A DNA stretch of 64,000 nucleotides from Bacteriovoracaceae bacterium (GTDB taxonomy: Bacteria; Bdellovibrionota; Bacteriovoracia; Bacteriovoracales; Bacteriovoracaceae). Positions 44,854 through 53,255 of the stretch are shown piece after piece. Within the stretch, counting starts at the first letter, position 1, and each line of letters opens with the position of its first letter. A model generated the notes under the pieces. The model was not told the origin of the DNA, searched no databases, and worked only from the letters and a program-made list of their open reading frames with translations. The DNA is taken from the NCBI GenBank assembly GCA_016784965.1, contig JADHTQ010000001.1, positions 62,001 through 126,000 on the forward strand, read 5' to 3'. Position numbers and translations under genes: made by a program.

Positions 44854-46349
44854 GAATAAAATCCCTTGGGATTTATTGCATACTTTTCAATTTTTCTAAG
44901 TAGTGTCTTCTTGGGGATATTGGCCTTTAAAGCAGTTTGATTAATTTTTCCCATATTGAGCTTTAATGCTTGGATTATAAACTCTTTTTCAAAAAGCTCC
45001 TTGGCAAATTGAAAGTCCATTTTAATCTCATCTTTATCGGTCTTGGTGGCAAAGGTGAACTGATAGTTTTTTACCTCTTCATCACTATGTTCATCATCCA
45101 GCACTGAATCTTTAATACCGTTAATATCTATTACTCCTCCCACCTGTTCCTCAGACTCAGCAGGCACCTTAGAAGAAGATTTGTTCAAAACTTCAGGTAG
45201 TGAACTTACGTGGATATAATCGCTAGACTCAATAATAAAGGCATGCTCTATAACATTTCTTAGCTCTCTAATATTTCCAGGCCATGAAAATGATTTTAAG
45301 ACATTGGTTGTCTCTTCGGTGCAACCTCTAATTTCTAGGTTATGCATATTATTAAAATACGTTATATAGTAGTCAACTAAAAATGGTATGTCGGAAATCC
45401 TTTCTCTAAGAGGTGGAAGATAAACTGGCAGAACATTCAGGCGATAAAACAGGTCTTCTCTAAAATTTCCTTCTTTAATCATATCTTCAAAAGATCGATG
45501 AGATGCCGCAATTACCCTAACATCAACTTTTATATCACGATTAGATCCAATGGGAGTGAAGGTTCGCTCTTGCAGGACTCTAAGAAGCTTTACTTGCATC
45601 GATGAGGATATATCCCCAATTTCATCAAGAAAAATTGTCCCACCATCAGCATATTGAAATTTTCCAATTTTGCGCTCAGATGCTCCTGTAAAAGCACCCT
45701 TTTCATGCCCAAACAGTTCTGACTCAATTAAACTATCTGGGATTGCACCGAGATTTATTGTCACAAAGCGATTATCTTTTCTGGGTCCATTGTAATGGAT
45801 GGCCTTTGCCACTAATTCTTTTCCTGTACCAGATTCACCTCTGATTAAAACAGGAGTATTAACTTGAGCTAGTCTAGAAATTATATTAAACACTTTCTGC
45901 ATAACGTCAGACTCGCCGACAAACTTATCACCTGTCTTATTACCAAGTGATAGTTGAGGGGCAGAAAATGCTGATGTTTCAACCAAAGATCTTGCTTTGA
46001 GTGCTCTCTTTATGAGAGCAACCAAGTTTTCAGATGAAATCGGTTTTTCTAAATAGTTGTATGCCCCCTCTTTAACGGCCTTAACAGCATCGCCGATATT
46101 GGAATATGCAGTCAATATCAACACAATTATTGCTGGATTATATTTTTTAATCCTTGATAGTGCTTCTATGCCATCCATTTCAGGCATATTTACATCCATT
46201 ACTACCAGATCATACTTCCGCGCAAAAACAGCAGCCACTGCCTCTTTACCATTATTTGCGACATCTACGTGGAAATAATGATACTCCAGTGCTTGCTTGA
46301 CAGACTGTTGTAGAACTAGGTCATCATCTACTACCAATACTTTATGCAT
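44850..46349 (-). CDS. NtrC-family sigma54 response regulator
   Basis: The 499-aa regulator has a receiver (D52 in VVMDVNMPEMDG), an AAA+ domain with Walker A GESGTGKE, GAFTGA for sigma54 contact, and Walker B TIFLDEIGD, and a C-terminal Fis-like helix-turn-helix. It activates transcription from sigma54 promoters after phosphorylation. AGGAG gives good spacing to the second of two adjacent ATGs, so I start at 46349. It lies 21 nt after the CHASE2 kinase, presumably its partner, and is coupled by ATGA to lspA. Confidence 0.93.
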   Translation of the reverse strand: MHKVLVVDDDLVLQQSVKQALEYHYFHVDVANNGKEAVAAVFARKYDLVVMDVNMPEMDGIEALSRIKKYNPAIIVLILTAYSNIGDAVKAVKEGAYNYLEKPISSENLVALIKRALKARSLVETSAFSAPQLSLGNKTGDKFVGESDVMQKVFNIISRLAQVNTPVLIRGESGTGKELVAKAIHYNGPRKDNRFVTINLGAIPDSLIESELFGHEKGAFTGASERKIGKFQYADGGTIFLDEIGDISSSMQVKLLRVLQERTFTPIGSNRDIKVDVRVIAASHRSFEDMIKEGNFREDLFYRLNVLPVYLPPLRERISDIPFLVDYYITYFNNMHNLEIRGCTEETTNVLKSFSWPGNIRELRNVIEHAFIIESSDYIHVSSLPEVLNKSSSKVPAESEEQVGGVIDINGIKDSVLDDEHSDEEVKNYQFTFATKTDKDEIKMDFQFAKELFEKEFIIQALKLNMGKINQTALKANIPKKTLLRKIEKYAINPKGFYS

Positions 46350-46370
46350 CATTATCTCCTAATTATTTTA

Positions 46371-48245
46371 CTATTCATTTTTAAGTTTTATTTTAAAACT
46401 TGTTCCCTCTCCCAAAATTGAGGATGCCACAATATTACCCCCATGAAGCTCTACAAAGTATTTCACTAAATAAAGCCCAAGGCCAGTACCCTTTATACTA
46501 TGACTGGCATCATTTTTCACCCTATAAAATTTGTCAAAAATATGCTCTAAGTCATCAGGCTTAATTCCCACCCCATTATCCATGATTTTAATATAAATCC
46601 ATTGATCGTCATCCCAGGATTTTACCCTTATAGTTGAGCCTTCTCCCGAATATTTTATAGCATTTTCAAGTAAATTAGAAATAACTCTTATCATTAAATT
46701 TATATCAATCTTAATGGGGTAGAGCGGACCTAGGTCCGTATTGATAGCAACTTTTTTCGCTCCTGCTTCATAACTCAAATTTCCTACGACTGTCTCAATA
46801 ACTGAGTTAATATCCCGTGAAGACTTATTTAAGTTTAAACTGCTCGACTCAATCTTTGTTAAATCTAGGATCGATGTAATAAAGCGATTTAATTCCTTGG
46901 TAGATTCAATAATGGCCTGTGTGTTATTGCGAATGACTAAGCTCTCTCCATGCTGTTGCAGCATATTGTCAGCAATACCTGCAATCTTGGCAACAGGTGT
47001 TTTTAAATCATGGCTCATAAGTGAGATAAAGTTGCGCTTTAGACCCTCAACTTTTTTAAGCAAAATAGTCTCTTCTTGTATAGCAAATCGCCTCTGGTAC
47101 TCCGCTATAGCGCGAAAAGGCACCCAGATATAGTACACCCCAAAAACGGTTAGAATAAGATGGGTGATGTAAGACCAAACTCCTAAAAACGAAAATAAAA
47201 CAAAAGCAACTATCAAGATACTTATTAATATATTTGCCGTTATTAGAAGCCCTTTAGTCGGCCGAACTCGTGAAATGGTCAAAGACAGAAATATTGCTAC
47301 AATTATTGAAAAAATATATGTAACGGTTTTGGGTAGAGGGTAAATAGTTTTATTTTGAATAAGAGATTCAATCATCTCGGCATGAAGCATTAATTTGGAA
47401 GTCTTATATTTATGCTTATTAAAGGGAGTTAATACATAATCAGATGATTTTGATAAATAATTTGATCCGACAAGAACAATTTTATTCTCAAAAAAGCCCT
47501 CTGGAAAACTACCTACAACTGCTAGATGAAATGGTATTCTTTTTACTTTGCGATTATCCTCCAAGGGTGAGGTGTAATATCTATACTGCACAAATGTTGC
47601 ATCTGCCTCTGGTAAATAATAGGAGCCTTGAATAACGTGTTCATCCAAAGAGCCAAGGCCTAGGGCTTCTCTGTATGTATTGGCAGTCCATAAGTGTATC
47701 GATTCATAACCAGAAATATTTAAGATCATGCGTCTAGAAACATCATCCTTGGCGAAAGTAGAATTATCAATATTGATAATTGCATGAGAAAAGCCAATAT
47801 CTCTAATAATCTTTGGAGGTAGTTGTTCTCCCCAGTTATCCATAGATGTGGCAAACCGAAAGTGCCCACCATGCTGGTTATATTGTTCAATAGTTTTTTG
47901 AAACTTACCCAAATTGCTCAAACTCTGATTGGTTTCAGGTGACGGTAAATTAATAAAATAATTAATTACCAGTGGCTTATCCTTGGTAACCTTTCTAAGC
48001 AACCTCTCGTGGGTTGCGTAGGTGTATGGATAAGATTCACCTAGAAACTCATCACTTTCTTCATCCATAGTGATAATAACAATATCGTCGCGAAAACTGA
48101 TGCCTAGGTCGAATTCAACGTTTAAATCATAGAAAATTGATTCAAGTGAAGAAAAAGAATACTGGAACAAGATTATCATAAAAATAATGGTAAAAAAGAA
48201 CGGATAGTATTCTAAATAATCTAGGGCCCTTTTCTTGGCTTTAAT
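46371..48245 (-). CDS. CHASE2-domain sensor histidine kinase, possible ATT start
   Basis: The protein has an N-terminal helix, a periplasmic CHASE2 domain (to about 270), three more membrane helices (about 280-355) and a cytoplasmic kinase: HisKA with LMSHDLKTPV (H390 counted from ATG 48179), NLLENAIKYSGEG, DNGVGI and GTGLGLYL. It senses an envelope signal and should phosphorylate the adjacent NtrC-type regulator. ATG 48179 has no ribosome site and cuts the first helix in half. An in-frame ATT at 48243-48245 has AAGGAG 7 nt upstream and restores the helix; no ATG, GTG or TTG fits there. I therefore extend the gene by 22 codons. Confidence 0.85.
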   Translation of the reverse strand: MKAKKRALDYLEYYPFFFTIIFMIILFQYSFSSLESIFYDLNVEFDLGISFRDDIVIITMDEESDEFLGESYPYTYATHERLLRKVTKDKPLVINYFINLPSPETNQSLSNLGKFQKTIEQYNQHGGHFRFATSMDNWGEQLPPKIIRDIGFSHAIINIDNSTFAKDDVSRRMILNISGYESIHLWTANTYREALGLGSLDEHVIQGSYYLPEADATFVQYRYYTSPLEDNRKVKRIPFHLAVVGSFPEGFFENKIVLVGSNYLSKSSDYVLTPFNKHKYKTSKLMLHAEMIESLIQNKTIYPLPKTVTYIFSIIVAIFLSLTISRVRPTKGLLITANILISILIVAFVLFSFLGVWSYITHLILTVFGVYYIWVPFRAIAEYQRRFAIQEETILLKKVEGLKRNFISLMSHDLKTPVAKIAGIADNMLQQHGESLVIRNNTQAIIESTKELNRFITSILDLTKIESSSLNLNKSSRDINSVIETVVGNLSYEAGAKKVAINTDLGPLYPIKIDINLMIRVISNLLENAIKYSGEGSTIRVKSWDDDQWIYIKIMDNGVGIKPDDLEHIFDKFYRVKNDASHSIKGTGLGLYLVKYFVELHGGNIVASSILGEGTSFKIKLKNE

Positions 48246-48246
48246 C

Positions 48247-49086
48247 CTAATACTCCTTGGTGTTTAAACTTGATAAAACGTCATTTTTGCTGTTGTTTAC
48301 CAAGGATAAACCATCTACGACCTTTGCCAATACTCTATTTCCGCTAACGTGCTGGTATTGGGAAATTTTAAATATTGCTGCAGTTAACGCATGTTCCGGT
48401 ATGATTTTCACACTCATTTCCCTTTGCTTTTTGCTTCTTAGGTCAAACCTTTTAAGTAATAAAATTCTAAGCATCTCGAAAGGATAAAAAACATATGTAA
48501 TGAGGCTGTATAAAAGATTAAGGGTAAGATTTGGTATAGCTCTTTTAAAATATGGAGGTAAATAAAAAGGAGACAAGACTGTTGTGACCAATGTCTTATA
48601 TTTTACATGCCCCCAATTGATCTGTAGTAAGGATGAAAATAAGAGTGCTTCAATTTCTTGTTTAGCAAGATTTTCTAAGACATTATGGCCAATAACAATT
48701 GATGGTTTTCCAATTAATGATTGCACCAAATATATGTTGCTTGGGTACTTGTATGAACGGTATAAACACACACTCCTTACTTTATACCTGCAACGAAAAT
48801 TCTTTATTGAGTCACCCAATAAGGGTTTTGCTATGAATTTCGCTTCTAAGATGATCAACATTATTTTGTCTGCAAATAAATAAGCAAATACTAACAAAAA
48901 CATAACTACGCATAACGCTACTATTAGACCTTCTTGCCTATTAAGCAAATAGCCCACAGCGGCAACGGGTAGTATATTAATCGCAGTCAGAAGAATCTGA
49001 ATAAGTAAATTACGTATTGTGCACCACCCTATTTTGCATGCCGCCAAATAACGCTCTGTATCGCCTTTTTGACGCATCTTGCGCAT
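48247..49086 (-). CDS. M48-like membrane protein without the zinc site (pseudo-peptidase)
   Basis: The 279-aa protein has two N-terminal membrane helices (about 23-48 and 50-80) and an M48-like domain. PSNIYLVQSLIGKPSIVIGHNVL matches the region before the active site, and EIEALLFSSLLQINWGH (145-160) aligns without gaps to the usual ELEAVLAHELGHIKNGH. The HExxH residues are replaced by S151, S152 and Q155, so it cannot bind zinc there. It is the first gene of the operon with the CHASE2 kinase, whose frame starts 1 nt after this stop. A binding or sensor role is inference. Confidence 0.75.
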   Translation of the reverse strand: MRKMRQKGDTERYLAACKIGWCTIRNLLIQILLTAINILPVAAVGYLLNRQEGLIVALCVVMFLLVFAYLFADKIMLIILEAKFIAKPLLGDSIKNFRCRYKVRSVCLYRSYKYPSNIYLVQSLIGKPSIVIGHNVLENLAKQEIEALLFSSLLQINWGHVKYKTLVTTVLSPFYLPPYFKRAIPNLTLNLLYSLITYVFYPFEMLRILLLKRFDLRSKKQREMSVKIIPEHALTAAIFKISQYQHVSGNRVLAKVVDGLSLVNNSKNDVLSSLNTKEY

Positions 49087-49239
49087 GTCTTTATTACAGT
49101 ATTTTTTTTAAATTATAGACAATATTATCGAGAAAAGCTATAACGCACAACTGGATGATGAGCCGAAATTATAAAAAATTTTGCGTTAATTATCAATTAT
49201 CTATTGAGTTTAGGTGTTGCAGGAAATGGGGAGGAAATA
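49087..49239. other. AT-rich divergent promoter region
   Basis: The gap between the M48-like operon (minus) and the endonuclease IV-like gene (plus) is AT-rich. TAACGCA (49141-49147) and TGCGTTA (49182-49188) form a 7-bp dyad with a 34-nt interval. No sigma54 or clear sigma70 promoter stands out. Confidence 0.3.
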
Positions 49240-50076
49240 ATGGCATTTGACAAACTTTTGTTTGGTACTGCAGGTGTACCTAATTGTGCAGTCAAAAAAA
49301 ATAATCCTATCGAAGGGGTAAAGCAGATTCATGCCTTGGGACTAGACTGCATGCAACTAGAGTTTGCGCACGGTGTAAGAATGAAAGAGGAGATCTCGTC
49401 TGGCTTACGTAGGGTGTCATACGAATTAGGTATAGCCCTCACCTCTCACGGTCCATACTATATTAACCTCAACGCTCGCGAACAAGATAAAATCGACTCG
49501 TCCGTAGAAAGAATAATTCAAACTGCCAAAATCTCTGACCTTTGTGGCGCTGAGTCAATGACTTTCCATGCTGCTTTTTATATGAAAGATTCTCCGTATG
49601 ATGTCTTTGACCTTGTTGAAAAAAGCCTTAATGTAATTGAAGAGCGCTTGGGGCGACTAGATATAGAAATTGATTTGCGCCCAGAGTTAACAGGTAAAAC
49701 CAGCCAATTTGGCTCACTGGCAGAGCTTGTAAGCCTCACAAAAAGTATAAACAGCTGTAGGCCCTGTATGGATTTTTCACATCTCTATGCAAGAACCGGC
49801 AAGTACAATACCTATAATGAGTTTTGTGAGGTCCTAGACGTTCTCAAATCAGAGCTAGGCGATGAATCCCTATCAAATATGCATATTCATTTGTCCGGCA
49901 TTAGCTCTAACTCTAAGGGTGATCTAAAGCATCTTAATTTAGAAAAATCTAAATTTAACTGGAAAGAGCTGCTAAAGAGTCTCAAGGATTATAACTGTGC
50001 AGGCTACGTCATTTGTAATAGCCCGAACCTTGAAGAAGACGCCATTATGATGAAAGGCTACTATACCTCTTTGTAG
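49240..50076 (+). CDS. Endonuclease IV-like AP endonuclease / TIM-barrel protein
   Basis: The 278-aa protein is a xylose-isomerase-like TIM barrel of the endonuclease IV group. Metal-ligand positions are visible: His in SHGPYYINL, His in MTFHAAFY, Glu in RPELTGK, Asp and His in CMDFSHLYAR, and His in MHIHLSG. It probably cleaves DNA at abasic sites. It resembles the short archaeal type rather than E. coli Nfo. An earlier frame start at 49204 is rejected because ATG 49240 has GGAGGAA. It is a single gene. Confidence 0.82.
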   Translation: MAFDKLLFGTAGVPNCAVKKNNPIEGVKQIHALGLDCMQLEFAHGVRMKEEISSGLRRVSYELGIALTSHGPYYINLNAREQDKIDSSVERIIQTAKISDLCGAESMTFHAAFYMKDSPYDVFDLVEKSLNVIEERLGRLDIEIDLRPELTGKTSQFGSLAELVSLTKSINSCRPCMDFSHLYARTGKYNTYNEFCEVLDVLKSELGDESLSNMHIHLSGISSNSKGDLKHLNLEKSKFNWKELLKSLKDYNCAGYVICNSPNLEEDAIMMKGYYTSL

Positions 50077-50091
50077 TCTCAGTACCTTGAA

Positions 50092-50167
50092 CCTTAACCG
50101 AAACTGAAACGATTTCTGAAACTGAAACCGAAACGGTTGCTGTTTCTGTTTGCTGTTTTGGATTAAG
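50092..50167. repeat. GAAAC/GGCAAC intergenic repeat, copy C
   Basis: A long imperfect hairpin runs from CTTAACCGAAAC to GTTTTGGATTAAG, with inner GAAAC and GTTTC units and a tight AACCG-AAA-CGGTT hairpin. It fills the gap between two convergent genes and its right arm includes the stop codon of the gene that ends at 50163. It shares units with copies A and B. Confidence 0.7.
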
Positions 50168-50687
50168 CTGCTTTTAATTTTTTGCTGTGATTAGTGTGCC
50201 CGAAGTAGTTTTTAACCCACTCCAAACTCTTAGGGCTGTCTTTTGGTAAGAACAATGTGTAGATTTGGTTATCAATCAAGATGAAGAGCAAGTGACTTTT
50301 GTAGTCAGCAAGCGATGAGAAAATTTTAAGTAACTCATCATTGTCGTTGCCATCATCAATTAAAAAAAGACCATCTTTTTTTTCAAACTGCATGGTGGAG
50401 TAAATATTTTGAAAAATAGACCAGTTTCTTGGAATGTCTACAAAGCGTTTACTCATATATATTCGAAAACAAAATATTTCATCAATATATTCACACTTGT
50501 AAAAATTGATCCTTTCTCGATTTAGGTAGTTATGTAAAATAGCATCCATTTCTGAATTACTGGTTTGACTTTCTCTGGTCCGAAAATATTGCAGTAGATC
50601 TCCTGATTTTTGATTACAATCAGTTTTTAAGGCCTTGCGATATGTCTCGTTAAGTAGTCTCTGAAAAAAAATAGCATCATCCATCAT
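50163..50687 (-). CDS. Hypothetical cytoplasmic protein
   Basis: The 174-aa protein has no signal peptide, membrane helix or motif that I recognise. It is mixed alpha/beta with many aromatic residues (FCFRIYMSKRFVDIPRNW). The ATG pair at 50687/50684 has no clear ribosome site. It may be transcribed with the lipoprotein gene 54 nt upstream. The stop codon is within repeat copy C. Confidence 0.6.
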   Translation of the reverse strand: MMDDAIFFQRLLNETYRKALKTDCNQKSGDLLQYFRTRESQTSNSEMDAILHNYLNRERINFYKCEYIDEIFCFRIYMSKRFVDIPRNWSIFQNIYSTMQFEKKDGLFLIDDGNDNDELLKIFSSLADYKSHLLFILIDNQIYTLFLPKDSPKSLEWVKNYFGHTNHSKKLKAA

Positions 50688-50741
50688 AAACGACTTATCG
50701 AGTTATAAATAAATAACTTTAGGTCTTTTGCATAGTGACTA

Positions 50742-51182
50742 CTATGGAGTAATGCTTTCTTTGGAATCTATGAATGTTTTAAGATTATTGACATCTGTGA
50801 CTTTCCAATTTCCGGATATCTTCTCTAGCTCTGCAATTTTTTTAACCTCTACATTATATTTTTTACTGCCCTCTTTTATTACATCATAAGAGATCAGATA
50901 AGTGATATAACATTTTTGCTCATCACACTTTTTTAAAATGATACTAAATTTTTTCTTTTTCAGGTCCCTGACACCCTGTGCAAATTCTTCAAAAGCCGCC
51001 TCATCTTTCTCTAAAAGCTGTTTATTTAACTGTCCTGAAGTCATCGCCAAAAGCTTGTCTCGATCTTGGTCCTTTGAAAAACGATAGTTAATATATTTAT
51101 TGAGTACCCCTTCTGGCGTGTTGACGCCACTGCAGCCAAACAAAAAGAGCAAGGTCGTTACAAAGCAAATGGTATGTTTCAT
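50742..51182 (-). CDS. Small lipoprotein
   Basis: The 146-aa protein has a lipobox, LFGC, with Cys at position 17, so it should be a lipoprotein. The mature part has a charged, NTF2-like or DUF4878-like pattern (GVLNKYINYRFSKDQDRDKLLAMTSG, NWKVTDV). It follows the membrane PilZ-like protein by 9 nt on the same strand. Function is unknown. Confidence 0.7.
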   Translation of the reverse strand: MKHTICFVTTLLFLFGCSGVNTPEGVLNKYINYRFSKDQDRDKLLAMTSGQLNKQLLEKDEAAFEEFAQGVRDLKKKKFSIILKKCDEQKCYITYLISYDVIKEGSKKYNVEVKKIAELEKISGNWKVTDVNNLKTFIDSKESITP

Positions 51183-51191
51183 AGATTAGTC

Positions 51192-51926
51192 CTATAACAA
51201 TTGAGGAAGATATCCTCTATCTGATAATATTGTAAAAAATTCTCTCCAACCAAAAATATCATGACCATCCTCTAAATAGTCATCCGCAAGAAAAAACTTT
51301 ACTCCAATCCCCTTACCATAACAAGATACGACTTCCCCTTTTTGGATAAAGCGTTTTCCCTCAAAGTCGATAATAAATTTTATAGTCCCCTTTACTTCGC
51401 CAAACTTCTCTTTAAGGATTATAAAACAACTCTCATCATGCCAGTTTGTTAAATGACCATTGGCCTTTTCTTTATAACCAAATTCTATCATAACATTTAA
51501 ATGATACATAGATTTTCTACCAATAGTTTCATGACTAAAGCACGGACAATACACAGACTCTTGTAATTCTAAGCTCCAAACAATAAAGACATAAAGTGTT
51601 ATGAGAAAATAACAAAAGGCTAAGACTAAAATGAATTTATCAAACTCATGAAAAAACTGTAAAAAGGACTCAAAAATAATGATAGATGCAAAGGCCAACA
51701 GAAGAATTTTGGAAATATTACGTACCTGCATAACTGCAAAAAAAGATAACAACCCCAAAACTGCAATATATGGTTGATCTTTGAAAATTTCTAAAAACCT
51801 GCTTAAATCTAATGCACTACTGCCACGGGATAGAGATAAAATAATATGTAAAAAAACTACACTCAACAACACATACAGCAATGTATTGGCTGTTACCCGA
51901 CTTCTTTTGTATAGCTTTACTGCCAT
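51192..51926 (-). CDS. Membrane protein with degenerate PilZ-like C-terminal domain
   Basis: The 244-aa protein has four membrane helices in residues 15-120 and a C-terminal domain (about 145-235) with PilZ-like strands: GHLTNWHDESCFI, IDFEGKRFIQKGEVVS and GIGVKF. The RxxxR and DxSxxG motifs for c-di-GMP are missing, so it may bind another ligand or a protein partner. It is the first gene of the run that continues with the small lipoprotein. Confidence 0.65.
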   Translation of the reverse strand: MAVKLYKRSRVTANTLLYVLLSVVFLHIILSLSRGSSALDLSRFLEIFKDQPYIAVLGLLSFFAVMQVRNISKILLLAFASIIIFESFLQFFHEFDKFILVLAFCYFLITLYVFIVWSLELQESVYCPCFSHETIGRKSMYHLNVMIEFGYKEKANGHLTNWHDESCFIILKEKFGEVKGTIKFIIDFEGKRFIQKGEVVSCYGKGIGVKFFLADDYLEDGHDIFGWREFFTILSDRGYLPQLL

Positions 51927-52083
51927 ATTTATCTCGTAATTTTAAAAAAAATGAAGAATAATCGTTACACTTAAATATTTTTTTTAATTATTATTTAGGT
52001 TACTTTAAAAAGAGCAAACAAACAACTAAGCAGGCCAATCGTACGTTGATTAAGTATGGCCTAAAGCTAAAATGAGGTGCGAT

Positions 52084-52287
52084 ATGGTGCCTACACTGGA
52101 AATAACTCCCCTTTGTAACTCATGTGATAATTGCAGGCTGATTTGCCCCGAAAATGCCATCATCAAGGTTAAAGATCATTATGCTATAGAAAGTTGGGCA
52201 TGCACACTTTGCAACATCTGTGTTGAAATTTGTCCTAAAAACTGTATTAAGCTCAAAAAAAATCTTGACGATGATGATGATTCTTAA
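52084..52287 (+). CDS. 2[4Fe-4S] ferredoxin-like protein
   Basis: The 67-aa protein has two CxxCxxCxxxCP motifs, C11/C14/C17/C21 and C40/C43/C46/C50, for two 4Fe-4S clusters. It should carry electrons at low potential, for an unknown partner. An earlier ATG (52072) lies in frame, but ATG 52084 has GAGGT 6 nt upstream. Asp-rich at the C-terminus. It overlaps the convergent nucleotidyltransferase gene by 4 nt. Confidence 0.88.
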   Translation: MVPTLEITPLCNSCDNCRLICPENAIIKVKDHYAIESWACTLCNICVEICPKNCIKLKKNLDDDDDS

Positions 52288-53246
52288 GTTACTTTTTCAA
52301 ATAGCTCATCATAGTATAGTCCAGGGCCTTGATATTTAGTACTGTTAGAACTGTGAAGTATTATGCTACACGAATTTTGACAAAAAGTATGATCTTGACT
52401 TAGTGGTGTTTTAGCAAAATTGTAAACACCAGCTACTTTAGAGCCGTAAGCATGAATGTCTGTTGCGCATACTTCATTTGAGAAAACATTTTGCTCAATA
52501 CAAAACTGTAAAAAAGGTTCAGTGCTTTGATTTGTGTATTGGCCATACAACTTTTGGATTGATTCATAATACCTTTTAATGGTGCCAAAATCCCAATACT
52601 TTGCATCTTGTATAGTAGGAACTAATATTTCAGAACTTTTATAATCTGCCACACTCGCAAAAAACTTTGATGGTCCAAAAGCAGGAGATATTTTCTGTAA
52701 ATTTACTAAGCACGTCCCAGAGTAAGTGAAATAATTACTCTTTGATTGATCCCTTTTTTTATAAGGAACAATTTCTTGTAGTAACTCATCTCTAACGATG
52801 ATCTCATTTTGACCAGAATTATATGATACCGCAATGGGAAACAAAATCACTTTGTTTTGAGGTAGCCGTGCCAATAGTTCGCTTAGGTACTTTTTGTCAA
52901 AAACCAAAAATTGATCACCGCCCATAATAAGCAAATTTTCATCGGTTGCAACATGCCCTAAGTTAATTAAGTTATGAACTGCTCCACCTATATCTAACAA
53001 CTCTTCTTCGTGAACTAGATAGACATTGTCGAATTTTTTTGATGATACAAATGCTTTAATTTGAGGGTAATAAAAATGAGAGTTGATAAAAATTTTACTG
53101 CATCCTAAGGTTTTGGCATATAAGATTTGCAGCTCCAGCAATGTCTTTTCAAATATTGGCCATAAAACTTTAGGCAACCTTTGACCAATAATCCCCATGC
53201 GAGTTCCTTCTCCCGCGCTTAATATTAAACAATTATCAATTTGCAT
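52284..53246 (-). CDS. Sugar-nucleotide transferase (NDP-sugar pyrophosphorylase-like)
   Basis: The 320-aa protein has the nucleotidyltransferase signature LSAGEGTRMG followed by LPKVLWPI and the metal Asp in IMGGDQFL. It resembles MurU/RfbA/GlmU-type enzymes that make NDP-sugars from sugar-1-phosphates. The C-terminal 100 residues are atypical. It is the third gene of the run from the LysM lipoprotein, 9 nt after the M48-like lipoprotein gene. The sugar cannot be told. Confidence 0.82.
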   Translation of the reverse strand: MQIDNCLILSAGEGTRMGIIGQRLPKVLWPIFEKTLLELQILYAKTLGCSKIFINSHFYYPQIKAFVSSKKFDNVYLVHEEELLDIGGAVHNLINLGHVATDENLLIMGGDQFLVFDKKYLSELLARLPQNKVILFPIAVSYNSGQNEIIVRDELLQEIVPYKKRDQSKSNYFTYSGTCLVNLQKISPAFGPSKFFASVADYKSSEILVPTIQDAKYWDFGTIKRYYESIQKLYGQYTNQSTEPFLQFCIEQNVFSNEVCATDIHAYGSKVAGVYNFAKTPLSQDHTFCQNSCSIILHSSNSTKYQGPGLYYDELFEKVT

Positions 53247-53255
53247 TTTTTTACG

